A DNA stretch of 64,000 nt from Cephalotus follicularis. Taxonomy: Eukaryota; Streptophyta; Magnoliopsida; Oxalidales; Cephalotaceae. Location: positions 198,256-262,255 of the forward strand of contig BDDD01001480.1 of NCBI GenBank assembly GCA_001972305.1, given 5' to 3'. The notes under the pieces were generated by a model, which did not search any database, was not told where the DNA came from, and worked only from the letters and a program-made list of their open reading frames with translations. Numbering within the stretch: the stretch's first letter is position 1; each line of letters starts with the position of its first letter. Both the position numbers and the translations under genes were made by a program. Positions 45,801-53,061 of the stretch are shown piece by piece.

Positions 45801-48800
45801 TGTTTGTTATATTCAAGATCATTGTTTAAGTGTATCAAAGTTAGATCCTAAGGCTCTTAAGTGTATCTTTCTTGGGTATTCCCATACTCAAAAAGGATAT
45901 CGATATTACTCTTTTGAGCTTAATCGTTATGTTATGTCTGCTGACGTGTCTTTCTTTGAGTCCACTCCTTATCAGTTTAGGACGTCATATGAGTAAAAAA
46001 TAGTTGATGATTTTCCGGTCTACGTTATTCAACGTTCTGTTACCAACTGACCTACAGCTCCATCATCCCGTCCTGTTACAGAGATTCGCCTGGTATACAC
46101 TCGTCGTCTTCGTCCACTTACTATTGCTGAGCACCCTGACTCTACTACTTTGCCAGACTCTTCCTCCTCTGTGGATCCCCCTAACCTTCCTATTGCACTC
46201 AGAAAAGGTAAACGCAGTTGTACTACATATCCCATTTCATCTTTTGTTTCTTATACAAATGTTTCGCCTACTTTCTTTTATTTTCTTTTCTTTCCACAAT
46301 TGATTCCTACCCTCTTCCCACATATATTTCTGTGGCATTATCTTATTCTGGGTGGAAGAAAGCTATGGAAGAAGAAATGATGGCTCTGGCACAGAATCAA
46401 CCTGGGAATTGGTTCCATTGCCTAATGGTAAGACTACTATTGGTTGTCGTTGGGTATATGCAGTTAAGGTCAATCCAGATGGTTCTCTTGCTCGTTTAAA
46501 GGTCAGGTTAGTAGCCAAGGGATATGCCCAGACATATGGCGTTGATTATTTTGACACTTTTTCACTTGTAACTAAAATTACATCTGTTAGACTTCTTGTC
46601 TCTCTTGCAGCTTCTCACCATTGGCTATTGTATCAACTAGATGTTAAAAATGCCTTTCTACATGGTAATTTACAAGAAGAGGTACATATGGAGCAACCAC
46701 CAGGGTTTGTTGCTCAGGGGGAGTCTGGGATGGTGTGTAAGCTTAAGAAGTCATTGTATGGGTTAAAACAGTCACCTTGGGCGTGGTTTGGTCGCTTTAC
46801 TGATGTTGTAATTGAATTTGGAATGGTCCGTTGTAGCGGTGATCATTCAGTGTTCTATCGTCACTCTAGCACTGGGAGGATTTTGTTGAGTGTGTATGTT
46901 GATGACATTTTGGTCACAGGAGATGATCATGAGGGTATTCGGTTGCTGAAAGTTTACCTACAACAGAGATTTCAAACTAAAGACTTGGGGTGACTCAAGT
47001 ATTTTTTAGGTATTGAAGTAGCACAATCGTCAAGTAAAGATATTTTTATGTCCCAACGTAAATATGTACTTGATCTGTTGGATGAAACTTGGATGTTAGG
47101 TTCCAAACCTCTTAATACTCTAATGGATCCTAATCAAAAGCCTATGATAGATGATGGAGATATATTAGAGAATCCTGAGAAGTATCGGAGGTTAGTGGGT
47201 AAACTTAATTATTTAACTATCACTCGCCTAGATATTGCTTTTCCTGTGAGTGTGGTTAGTCAATTCTTGTCATCTCCCCGGTCTTCTCATTGGGATGTTG
47301 TTATTCGTATTTTGAGGTATCTTAAGGGTAGTCCAGGATGTGGGTTGCTATATTGTGATCATGGTCATCATCGGGTTGAAGGTTTTTCTGATGCTGATTG
47401 GGCAGGGTCTCTTTCTGACAGAAGGTCTTCTACTGGTTATTGTGTTTTCATTGGAGTCAACCCTGTTTGATGGAAAAACAAGAAACAAAGTGTAGTTGCA
47501 CGTTCTAATGCCGAGTCAGAGTACATAGCTATGGCTAATGTTACATGTGAATTGATGTGGATACGACAGTTATTGAGTGAACTTGGGTTTGGTGACACGT
47601 CCCCTATGCAGTTGTGGTGTGATAACCAAGCTGCTATTCATATTTCCTCAAATCTTGTATTTCATGAACGTACTAAGCATATTGAGGTAGATTGACATTT
47701 CGTTTGTGAGAAGCTTCAACAAAAGCTCATTTCGACCAACTTTGTGAGAACAACTGATCAACTTGTATATGTGTTCACAACATCCTTAGGCAGTGGGAGG
47801 ATTTAAACTATTTGTAACAAGCTGGGCATGTATAATATGTATGCTCCAGCTTGAGGGGGAGTATTAGATAAAGATAAATTAGGGTTAAGGGTAAATTAGT
47901 TTTTATATCAAGTTGTACCTCACTATAAATATATAGTTAGTGCAGACTAATTTGTCTGACACTTTTGCTCTCTAAATTCTGATTTACACATGGAAATGTG
48001 AATGAGAGTGTGCATGTAAAAAATTTGGGGTTAACATAGGACTATTGATAAGAAAAAATATGGCCCAGTTTAAGTCTGTATTTTACAAGCACAACTTACT
48101 TCTAGTTGCTTCTACTGTCCAATATGTCGACATGTTAAATCAGCAGCTCTTACTAGCCAAACAAAAGGATAATTCTCCAGTATTAACACTTCACCATTTA
48201 AATTCAAGATTCCCAAAGAAACAAATAGTCAAAATGACAAAGATAAGCATAATTAAAAAGCCATTCAACTCTTAATAAAATAAAGACAAGAGATGCCAAA
48301 CCAGTTTAAACACAAGCTATAAGCACTCAAAAACTGCGTTCTTTTATGTGTAAGTCTAATCGTATAGCACCTCCTCTATGCACTGTCAGTTAACGAAACA
48401 TAAAACATATACCTATTTTCCTGCCAACCTAGCTGCAATGCATATTTCCCAAGCTCTCACCGTTTCCAAAGACAAACTATTGGTTATTGTGTCCAAATCA
48501 ATGTAACAAAAGCAGTCATAATAATCAACCCTCACAAAGGAAAGACGAATAAGATACATGACAAAGCTAGAGACGGATTTCATAGTAGTAAGCCTCCACA
48601 GAAACACACCATGCAAATTTAGAACATGACAAGTAAGTCGCATTCAAGAGCAGGCATTATTACCAGATGTATTTTGTATAAAAACACTCATATAGAATTA
48701 TCATCAAGAGGTTTGGCCACCTCACTTTCGGGACTAAGTTGGTATCTATAGAATTACTCGAATACACACCATAGAAATATTGCTCAATGAAACATTGACA

Positions 48801-49285
48801 ATTCATTGTTCATTACCAACTATTTAAGCAGAGCAAAGCAAATTCAGTTGCTTCCACTCTCACAAAATATATTTCATAAGGTGAAAATATTCCAAGAAGC
48901 CAAACGCTGCCTTACAGAAATAGCAAATTTTTTTTTTTTTGAATGAGACTAAAAAATTCACATACAAAGCCGTTCCAATACATATTTAAAAATAAAGCCT
49001 AATTATCAATATGGTCCTTACATTTTACCTAATTGAAAGAACCGAGATCCGAAACATTAGTCTAGATCCATTGTAATTTTTTAACAAACTAAAAAAGTCA
49101 AGTCAAGTCAAGTTATATTGGAAAAAAAAGGTAGGACAAATGGACGGTAGAGATTGAAATGAGACCTTGCGAGTGGAGGAACTGGGAGAGCTCGGTGGAG
49201 ACTTGGCTGGATCCTCGGGATCCAAGCCGGCGGCATTGTCCGCTTGGCTCAATGGAATTGACGTCGATTCCTTTTCTTCAGCCAT
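20842..49285 (-). CDS. LCV: LIKE COV (LCV/COV1 family, DUF502) membrane protein gene, 6 exons, 3' end beyond window
   Basis: Six exons joined in phase give about 225 codons without a stop. The N-terminus ([14 protein letters not shown]) and the motifs [74 protein letters not shown] and [10 protein letters not shown] are hallmarks of plant LCV/COV1 proteins. Two hydrophobic segments (about residues 58-77 and 96-117) fit membrane spans. Arabidopsis COV1 affects vascular patterning and COV-family proteins have been placed in the Golgi/trans-Golgi network; applying this here is inference from family. All visible introns are GT..AG: about 6.4 kb, 91 bp, 5.7 kb, 1.5 kb, 14.1 kb and at least 20.8 kb. 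The family is usually around 260-270 residues, so roughly 35-45 C-terminal residues are missing, expected left of position 1. An open frame with conserved splice sites suggests a working gene, but loss of the final exon cannot be excluded from this window. Confidence 0.93.
20969..21561. other. LCV intron 5, 3' part, with local tandem duplication
   Basis: No gene. Sequence at about 21118-21400 is partly repeated at 21481-21566 and onward past Copia C at 26761-26945, with an offset of about 362 bp once Copia C is removed. Shared phrase: AAAGGTCTCTAGTGTCAAGG at 21298 and 26848. Confidence 0.6.
21567..21705 (-). repeat. Copia C 3' LTR
   Basis: Starts TGTTAGAAAG; the inner end reads CTAACG where the other copy has CTAACA. 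Includes a short TA-dinucleotide run (21618-21633) longer than in the 5' LTR. Confidence 0.88.
21718..23205 (-). pseudogene. Copia C reverse transcriptase and RNase H
   Basis: [42 protein letters not shown] and [16 protein letters not shown], then a frame change near 22720 and the catalytic [14 protein letters not shown]. RNase [21 protein letters not shown] and SRSSAKAE, then [20 protein letters not shown] and ADLFTKSL. The linker 23206-23647 holds only scattered integrase-RT spacer sequence. Confidence 0.88.
23648..24888 (-). pseudogene. Copia C integrase
   Basis: Reads [78 protein letters not shown], then a frame change near 24200, then [14 protein letters not shown] and [18 protein letters not shown]. 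The C-terminal part ([17 protein letters not shown] and [10 protein letters not shown]) is again in shifted frames. All catalytic positions recognisable, but no continuous frame. Confidence 0.85.
24771..25979 (-). pseudogene. Copia C gag and protease start
   Basis: The likely start is ATG at 25979 ([14 protein letters not shown]), followed by [19 protein letters not shown], an expected gag N-terminus. Later segments read [16 protein letters not shown] and [20 protein letters not shown], with a Gly/Arg-rich linker. The zinc knuckle [14 protein letters not shown] has Gln where His is usual. Frameshifts lie near 25400, with stops elsewhere. The protease motif reads [12 protein letters not shown] instead of D-S/T-G. 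Confidence 0.82.
26623..26755 (-). repeat. Copia C 5' LTR
   Basis: Starts TGTTAGAAAG and ends CTAACACTAACA, next to the ATATT duplication. Shares the phrase GTGGGATAACACTAATAAT with the 3' LTR. Confidence 0.88.
26761..28481. other. LCV intron 5, middle part
   Basis: No coding sequence recognised. It begins with the second copy of the local duplication (26761-26945) and holds a (GA)n run at 27799-27828. Otherwise ordinary AT-rich intron DNA up to the Copia D target site. Confidence 0.55.
27799..27828. repeat. (GA)n microsatellite
   Basis: About 15 uninterrupted GA units, preceded by GAATAGGGG. Confidence 0.95.
28487..28723 (-). repeat. Copia D 3' LTR (237 bp)
   Basis: Starts TGTTAAATTGAGACAAAT; inner end TTAACT where the 5' copy has TTAACA. 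Followed inward by CTTCCCCTCAAG, the polypurine tract seen from the plus strand. Confidence 0.9.
28967..30048 (-). pseudogene. Copia D reverse transcriptase (palm) and RNase H
   Basis: RT palm: [53 protein letters not shown] and the catalytic [14 protein letters not shown], then [20 protein letters not shown]. RNase H starts [20 protein letters not shown] after one stop near 29276 and reads [20 protein letters not shown] and [20 protein letters not shown]. The region 28724-28966 has the degraded RNase H C-terminus ([10 protein letters not shown]). Confidence 0.9.
30059..30607. mobile_element. Non-autonomous MULE-like element (549 bp) inside Copia D RT
   Basis: The sequence GGGTAAAACC occurs on both sides (30049-30058 and 30608-30617), a 10-bp target duplication of RT codons. 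Termini are inverted repeats: left TCTAAAGCACGGACAC, right (reverse) TATGAAGCACGGACAC. Subterminal GGACAC/CGTGTC repeats are dense, and the core is AT-rich without a frame. A 9-10 bp duplication with long GGACAC-rich ends fits the Mutator superfamily. Confidence 0.82.
30618..31055 (-). pseudogene. Copia D reverse transcriptase N-terminus
   Basis: Reads [40 protein letters not shown] and [20 protein letters not shown], ending ARLVAKGF where the MULE-like insert begins. Continues at 30048 with [16 protein letters not shown]. Confidence 0.9.
31160..32108 (-). pseudogene. Copia D integrase
   Basis: A 310-codon frame without stops: [86 protein letters not shown] and [20 protein letters not shown]. 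This covers the HHCC zinc domain and DDE core plus the C-terminal [12 protein letters not shown] motif. One of the best kept integrases in the window. Confidence 0.92.
32109..32322 (-). mobile_element. Probable short solo LTR (214 bp) in Copia D pre-integrase
   Basis: The protease frame leaves recognisable copia sequence at 32322, and pre-integrase resumes near 32108 ([15 protein letters not shown]). On the minus strand the insert starts TGTTATCTAG, ends TTCTATCA and holds a TATATATAA box. No convincing target duplication is seen (AAAAA against GCTGT), so the boundaries are tentative. Confidence 0.4.
32330..32797 (-). pseudogene. Copia D protease and pre-integrase start
   Basis: After a TAG at 32798 the frame reads SYWLLDSGA then a TGA and [14 protein letters not shown]. 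The DSGA active site is present but is followed at once by a stop. Then [20 protein letters not shown] and [20 protein letters not shown]. The frame is broken off by the LTR-like insert. Confidence 0.82.
32798..33877 (-). pseudogene. Copia D gag
   Basis: Two frames, 33560-33877 and 32798-33556, separated by one stop. Gag reads [52 protein letters not shown] and [20 protein letters not shown]. The zinc knuckle [14 protein letters not shown] is intact. A Gln/Ser-rich linker leads to protease. The true start is probably the internal [13 protein letters not shown]. Confidence 0.88.
34401..34637 (-). repeat. Copia D 5' LTR (237 bp)
   Basis: Starts TGTTAAATTGAGACAAAT and ends ACATTAACA before the AATAG duplication. 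Same length as the 3' LTR with about 6 percent divergence by eye. Confidence 0.9.
34643..35073. other. LCV intron 5, 5' end
   Basis: Unique sequence between Copia D and the exon 5 donor. Nothing recognised. Confidence 0.6.
35074..35171 (-). CDS. LCV: LCV exon 5
   Basis: Acceptor TTCTGTAG and donor GTATTTGTG bound 98 nt. It completes the Asp codon begun in exon 4 and encodes [20 protein letters not shown] and [12 protein letters not shown], one of the most conserved DUF502 blocks. It ends in phase 0. Confidence 0.94.
35172..35534. other. LCV intron 4, 3' part
   Basis: Unique AT-rich intron DNA just upstream of the exon 5 acceptor. Nothing recognised. Confidence 0.6.
35535..36145. mobile_element. 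TIR non-autonomous DNA element (611 bp) in LCV intron 4
   Basis: Left end GGGTTGCAAATGAACCAAGC and right end (reverse) GGGCTGCAAATGAGTCGAGC are matching terminal inverted repeats. Inside, both arms are rich in AACGAG, CTCGATT and GAGCTTG phrases in opposite orientation. No frame. The superfamily is not resolved because no clear target duplication can be seen. Confidence 0.7.
36146..36645. other. LCV intron 4, 5' part
   Basis: Ordinary intron sequence up to the exon 4 donor. No feature recognised. Confidence 0.6.
36646..36813 (-). CDS. LCV: LCV exon 4 (second membrane span)
   Basis: Acceptor TTGGTGCAG and donor GTTATACC bound 168 nt. It encodes [20 protein letters not shown], then [20 protein letters not shown] and [15 protein letters not shown]. 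This covers the second hydrophobic helix and the conserved FIKRMPFV region. It begins and ends inside codons that match exons 3 and 5 exactly. Confidence 0.93.
36814..37162. other. LCV intron 3, 3' end
   Basis: AT-rich, no gene or clear repeat seen. Confidence 0.55.
37168..38687 (-). mobile_element. Small internally deleted copia element (1.5 kb) in LCV intron 3
   Basis: LTRs about 37168-37339 and 38527-38687 share TTTTCTC..AAAATTTTATT, AGCTTGAACCCTCATTA and AATAACAAATAACA. The primer site TGGTATCAGAGCC (minus, 38514-38526) touches the right LTR. Flanks AAAAG and AAAAC may be a duplication with one change. The 1.17 kb interior keeps only a gag N-terminus ([22 protein letters not shown]) and has no protease, integrase or RT. 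Confidence 0.8.
38693..39635. other. LCV intron 3, middle
   Basis: AT-rich sequence without coding potential. A short direct/inverted phrase GAGCCCCAATTGGGGCTC lies at 39273-39290. No known element recognised. Confidence 0.5.
39636..40560. mobile_element. hAT-like non-autonomous DNA element (about 0.9 kb) in LCV intron 3
   Basis: Termini are inverted: left CCGTTTGGTATTGC (39639-39652), right (reverse) CCCGTTTGGTAATGCG. CCGTTTGGTA ends are common in plant hAT-type MITEs. Flanks ACTTAAG and CTTAGAA are only roughly alike, so the target duplication is unsure. The interior has AAAAGTG repeats near both ends and a CCACAAACC-rich middle (39770-40260). No transposase frame. Confidence 0.6.
40561..41248. 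other. LCV intron 3, stretch with exon-like ORF
   Basis: GC content rises at 40975-41090. A minus-strand ORF starts at 41062 ([20 protein letters not shown]) and ends at 40910, preceded by a long pyrimidine-rich stretch like a plant 5' leader. I do not recognise the product, and no further exon was found. It may be a captured gene fragment or chance. Confidence 0.3.
41249..41564. repeat. Fold-back MITE with about 100-nt inverted arms
   Basis: The left arm (ATATTTCACTCATTCATAGT, 41253 on) and the reverse of the right arm (up to 41564) match over about 100 nt, including AAATCTAA, CCATTGGATT, ATGTTCTATCTAT and CATCTATACAAA. About 310 bp in total, without coding content. Long perfect-ish arms suggest a Mutator-type MITE, but the target duplication is not clear. 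Confidence 0.78.
41565..42511. other. LCV intron 3, 5' part
   Basis: No gene. A short tandem repeat of a roughly 30-bp unit (CCTAAACTTAGA..TCTAGACC..TTACG) occurs twice at about 42086-42150. Otherwise unremarkable up to the exon 3 donor. Confidence 0.55.
42512..42621 (-). CDS. LCV: LCV exon 3 (first membrane span)
   Basis: The 91 bp intron 2 ends ACATTGCAG at 42622. The exon completes the Cys codon and encodes [19 protein letters not shown] and the [17 protein letters not shown] segment. It ends ATTTG before GTAAGT, phase 1. This is the first predicted transmembrane helix and its conserved loop. Confidence 0.93.
42713..42765 (-). CDS. LCV: LCV exon 2 (53 nt)
   Basis: Acceptor ATATTCAG and donor GTAATAGG bound 53 nt encoding [17 protein letters not shown] plus two bases of the next Cys codon. 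It is too short to appear as an open reading frame on its own. It was found by matching the conserved [11 protein letters not shown] motif that precedes the first membrane segment. Confidence 0.92.
42921..43047 (+). repeat. Copia E 5' LTR (127 bp)
   Basis: TGTTAGATAAGG..GATTAACA, followed at once by the primer site. Confidence 0.92.
43686..44954 (+). pseudogene. Copia E gag and protease
   Basis: ATG at 43686 ([20 protein letters not shown]), then [20 protein letters not shown] and the gag core [44 protein letters not shown] at 44154 interrupts, then [19 protein letters not shown] and a Gly/Arg-rich linker. The zinc knuckle is damaged (only [10 protein letters not shown] remains). The protease site reads [11 protein letters not shown], with DLGS in place of DSGS. 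Frame ends at TAA 44952. Confidence 0.88.
44981..45751 (+). pseudogene. Copia E integrase
   Basis: Reads [100 protein letters not shown] and [20 protein letters not shown]. The zinc domain has lost its two Cys (EACxLG is replaced by SRASLGN), while D, D and E positions remain. The frame is lost at 45749; 45752-46000 continues as degraded C-terminus ([11 protein letters not shown]). Confidence 0.9.
46352..46993 (+). pseudogene. Copia E reverse transcriptase
   Basis: Reads [76 protein letters not shown] and the catalytic [13 protein letters not shown], ending FQTKDLG at a TGA (46991). The region 46001-46351 holds the integrase-RT linker with [12 protein letters not shown] in a shifted frame. 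Confidence 0.92.
47048..47854 (+). pseudogene. Copia E RT tail and RNase H
   Basis: [40 protein letters not shown], then RNase [21 protein letters not shown], a TGA at 47468, [40 protein letters not shown], another TGA near 47694, and the standard ending [13 protein letters not shown] with a stop at 47852-47854 that overlaps the polypurine tract. Confidence 0.9.
47862..47988 (+). repeat. Copia E 3' LTR (127 bp)
   Basis: Begins TATTAGATAAAG (TG changed to TA) and ends GATTTACA. Preceded by the polypurine tract. Confidence 0.9.
47994..49165. other. LCV intron 1, 5' part
   Basis: AT-rich unique intron sequence between Copia E and the exon 1 donor. Short ORFs here resemble no family I know. Nothing further seen. 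Confidence 0.6.
49166..49285 (-). CDS. LCV: LCV exon 1 (start codon, 40 codons)
   Basis: The start ATG is at 49285. An in-frame TTG further upstream is not needed, because family members begin MAEEKES. The exon encodes a hydrophilic, Ser/Pro-rich cytosolic tail ending TRK. It ends CGCAAG before a GTCTCA donor, phase 0. Intron 1 runs to 42766 and contains Copia E. Confidence 0.9.
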
Positions 49286-50053
49286 TCTTTCAGTTTCCAA
49301 AAGACTGAGAGGAGCAAATCTATGACTGATTTTTTTAATTTGTTTTTGCCGTTTGAGATTTTGAAGGAAATTGGTTTAGTGGTTGGATGTGAGTTAGTGA
49401 AAGGTAGTGTTTCTTCTTTGATTTGAGTGATGCTTTTTGTTATACTTAAATGTTGAGTAATAATACTGTGTACGGTCATTTTGCTCTTTTGTTAAGCAAC
49501 CAAGGCTATGAGCTAATTTTTTTTTTTTAATTGGGTTTTCAAGATGGCTTATTTTACCTAATTCATTTGATACATAAATTTTTTTGTTTAAATAATCATA
49601 TGCAATTAACCATATTATCATCAATAATAATAATAAAGAAATTAAACAAAATATAAGTTGTCGCTCTACAAATATATCAGATTCTTTCTCTAAATTTTTT
49701 TTCATATATGAATATACCTATAGATATATAATTAACAAAAAAATTACGAGTCGTATCTCTCTGTATATAATTGAGTGTATTAATTTCAAGGTCTCATACT
49801 CCATGAAAATTTATTGTGTTATGTATTACTATAACTGAAAGTGTTTGGTAAATTGACAAGTTACGGTAATTAAAAATTATATCAGAAAACTTTTTGATAA
49901 ATATGTGTTTAAAAGTGATGTGAGAATATATAATTACTAAAATGGGTATCATATTACAATTGTTTTTTCTAATTTTAGATACATTAATCTATTAATTTGT
50001 AACATCAATTAATAAAATTAATAAATTATATATATTATTGTGATAATATTTAT
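49286..50053. promoter_or_regulatory. LCV 5' flank (putative promoter and 5' UTR)
   Basis: This 0.77 kb of non-repetitive, AT-rich DNA lies between the LCV start codon and the Tat2 insertion. No other gene is seen. A weak TATA-like AGTATAAC lies near 49440 on the minus strand, but I cannot assign a transcription start. The Tat2 target-site copy TTTAT at 50049-50053 marks the outer limit. Confidence 0.45.
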
Positions 50054-50531
50054 TGATATGGGAAAATTCTTATACAAATCCTGGTACTGACACGTGTCAT
50101 TTGGAGCCATAAACACATGGGCAAAACATCTAGGATCGTGGTGATAATGGGGAGTTAACTCCTCCAATCAAAGATGAGGAAACGGCCGAGAATTCCAGTC
50201 GTAACCAAGGGATCAATAACCTCCTCCATGATGATGAGCAGTTCATGGACAGTTACAGCCAGGTAAAGCTATAAATACCCCCAAGAAAGACTATGGGGGG
50301 TCGAACAACTTACCATACACTCGCTTTATCTTCCCTATTATCAACTAACTTAAGCATTGGAGTGTCCCCGGGAGTAAAACTTTCTGGACCTTCGATAGTT
50401 TGCTTGTTTTGTGTGCAGGGAATACCAGAGAACCAAAATTAAGTACATTCTTCGGATCAACCTATGTTTTTCCCGACAAATCAAACCTCCACACGTGGAG
50501 GACTGTTGTGAAGTTGATTTTTGCATCAACA
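50054..50531 (+). repeat. Tat2 5' LTR (478 bp) with TATA box
   Basis: TGATATGGGAAAATTC..GCATCAACA. A clear TATAAATA lies at 50271-50278. Shares ends and TATA position with the Tat1 LTR. Transcription from it would run away from LCV. Confidence 0.9.
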
Positions 50532-50533
50532 GT

Positions 50534-50550
50534 TGGCGCCGTCTGGGGGA
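50534..50550 (+). promoter_or_regulatory. Tat2 primer binding site
   Basis: TGGCGCCGTCTGGGGGA, two bases after the LTR, the usual Tat primer site. Confidence 0.85.
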
Positions 50551-50574
50551 AACGCGACGTGATTTGTTTAAACA

Positions 50575-51446
50575 ATGTCTCTGAAGAGAACCAATCATGC
50601 GGCCGTTCCCGGTCAAGCTCCTCTCACCAGTGAGCAATTCAACCAGCTCCTCTAAGAGATGGGAAGGCTCATTACTTTGTTGACAAACAATTTGGCCTAC
50701 TAGAATCAGGCTGGACCAACCAGCCCCAGAACAACCACAGCCTCAAGAGGCCAAGAGAAACCCGCAGAGGGAGGCTACGCGCCTTCCAAGGCGGTCAAAG
50801 ATTGATACATCTCTGAGAGCAGAGTCCTCAAGTGCAAGGGATTATAATTATGATTCCCAGCAGGACCTACCAGAGCAAGATATAATGGAGGAAGACTACT
50901 CAGACTTCTACGTAAACAAGGAGGAGCCCCGTGCACGTTCCTACGCATCTTGTATGACTGAATCACGGTTGAAGAGTAGGTCAGACTACTCGGCCAGACC
51001 AACCGCAGGGCCATCCTAGGTCTCTTGCAAGTCTAGGGACCAAGACGATATCAAGCAGACCATAAATATGAGGTTTGTAGAGATAGAGAAAAGGCTCAGA
51101 GGAGCTGAACAGACGAAGGGATACCTGTCAGAGGTGCGCAACCTAAACTACACTCCCTTCGCTCTAGAGATACTGAGGGAGCCTGTGCTACATTCAGAGA
51201 ATATGACGAGTCCTTTGACCCGATACAATATATGAGGTATTATACTTATATCATGCTGGTGCACCAAGCTTCAGACGCAGTCCTTTGCCGAGGATTTCTA
51301 GCAACCTTCACGGGTGCAGCTCAGACATGGTATTCCACATTGCCCTCGAAGTCAGTGGCAAACTTTGAGCAATTCGGCGAGATGTTTGTCACAAAATTCC
51401 TTAACAGCACTACCTAGAAAAAGAACTATAATCATCTGATCAATGT
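50575..51446 (+). pseudogene. Tat2 gag, truncated and broken
   Basis: The start ATG at 50575 (MSLKRTNHAAVPGQAPLTSE) parallels Tat1 gag (PITGEQFSQLL against LTSEQFNQLL). Several stops follow. The central gag stretch is open at 51232-51417: YTYIMLVHQASDAVLCRGFL, TFTGAAQTWYSTLPSKSVAN and EMFVTKFLNSTT. It ends within NHLINV where a Tekay/Del-like LTR begins. Confidence 0.85.
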
Positions 51447-53004
51447 TGTAATGCCCAGAATTTCATAAATAATTATTGTGATATTGGTACAATGTATGGT
51501 CGTGATAAAGCCGATAGAGGCCCGGAGTAATAAAAGGCAATGCGTATTGAAGCTGAAATTGTAAGCCTAAACGACTAATAAAGCTTATTTTTAATGCGCG
51601 ACAGTAAGGCCCAGTATTCGCATTATTATTGCGATTATTTTAGTGGCAGTTAGATTAATTAATATTGTAATGCAAGGAATAATCGGGACCCAGGGCTTAG
51701 TATTTTGCTGGTAAATACTAAAGAGGAAGCAAGGAATAAAGATGAAGAAAGGAGACACGGGTGCATAAGGGGCCTGTGCGAGAAAGAAGAAAAGAGACAC
51801 GTGAGGGAGAGAACCAGTGGGAGAGAAGGGGAAAGGGAGAGAGAGAAGCGCGCCGGAGAAGAAAGGAAAGACGGCGGTGCAAGATGCCGTACCGGGAAGA
51901 GACGACGAGCTTCCAAGGACCTCACCACGACGGTAACCCCTAACCTTTTCTACTATTTTCTCCCCGTTTTCTTCACTGGCGTTTATCTCCTGTCACTGCG
52001 ATTCCACGGTCGATAAAGCCACGGGTGGAGCTGGTTTTCACCCTAAGGACTGGATATGCCCATTTTGGTGACTGTTGAGGCGTATCTCTGTCGGAATCAG
52101 TCGACTAAGTCAACTCAGCGAGTTTGACTCGCTAGCGCCTATGACCGCGCGATTAGCCCCAATTTATGGTGAGTCTTGGGCAGAGATGCGTAGAACTGAT
52201 GGTTGTGTTGCGTTTTTGGGTGGTGACCAGAGCTGTTGAAGTCTGGCGAGTCAACTCAGTGAGTTGAACTCACTACCGCCTGTGCCACGACGTTTGGCGT
52301 CGAGTCTCGGTGAGTCTACGACGGTTACGAGTAGATCGTCCAAATTGGAGCCTGTTTATGGCGTGGCCGGAGCCCCGATGTGTTGGCCAGAATCTGGCTG
52401 GAGCTCCGATGACGGTAATGTGTATTTGCTACCTTCGTGTATGTCATAACGGAAATGTGATGGTTATTACAGTGATACTAAAAGAGGAAGAGAACTCTGT
52501 TGGCACAACAAGGAGCTCTGCTCGTGACAGCGAGTGAAGCTTAGAGGAGGTAGCAGTTCGTCGATTCTGCTGCAAGTCCTCCCAACTCGCAAGCTCAGCT
52601 ATTAACAGGTAGGGTATTCATATGCTCCGATGGTACATACCCAGATGATTGTTGACTTGATCCCATCCGTATATGCCAGTATGGGACGGTAGTATACGAA
52701 TGGTGGATCACTAGAGTACGGTTATACTATTTACTTGCATTCATTTATTTTGAACAGATGGTATGCATTGATATGCTGTTCATCGATGATTGTGTACTAA
52801 ATGGATTGTTATGGTGATGCATGATTACTGATTACATGGCTTAATGAAATGCATACGGGTATAATGGATAGAATGGAGAATTGAGAGAAGTGGAGCTTCT
52901 GCCTTCTCTCAATTCAAGGGTTATGAAAATGGATTTCATGGTTTAAAACTGTTTTGAGTTTTAACTGATGTTTGAAGGTTATAGCTTCCTTTCGATCAAA
53001 TTCA
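51447..53004 (+). repeat. Tekay/Del-like LTR fragment (about 1.56 kb) in Tat2 gag
   Basis: Begins TGTAATGCCCAGAATTTC, the start seen in the other long LTRs of the window, right inside Tat2 gag. Its 3' end is missing: near 53004 the sequence passes into the Tat2 3' LTR. An imperfect repeat with AGTCAACTCAG and GAGTTTGACTCG/GAGTTGAACTCA occurs at about 52107 and 52251. It has no 21-bp GTCGAC array that I can see. Confidence 0.7.
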
Positions 53005-53061
53005 AGATTCTTATACAAATCTTGGCACTGACACGTGTCACTTGGAGCCATAAACACATAA

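Larger units (their letters stand above)
42921..47988 (+). mobile_element. Copia E: full-length Ty1/copia element in LCV intron 1
   Basis: LTRs 42921-43047 and 47862-47988 (127 bp each, about 10 differences) are flanked by CACGG (42916-42920) and CATGG (47989-47993), a target duplication with one C-to-T change. Primer site TGGTATTAGAGAC at 43048-43060; polypurine tract CTTGAGGGGGAG at 47850-47861. Gag, protease, integrase, RT and RNase H in order, with a handful of stops. It is the only large copia here opposite in orientation to LCV. Confidence 0.94.

Noticed and set aside
5158-46235. Many short ORFs antisense to copia RT and integrase
   Set aside because: Shadows of coding sequence on the other strand; no start context or family match.
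48413-48643. Candidate for LCV exon 2 (contains [11 protein letters not shown])
   Set aside because: Does not match the [11 protein letters not shown] block. The true exon was found at 42713-42765 with matching splice sites and phase.
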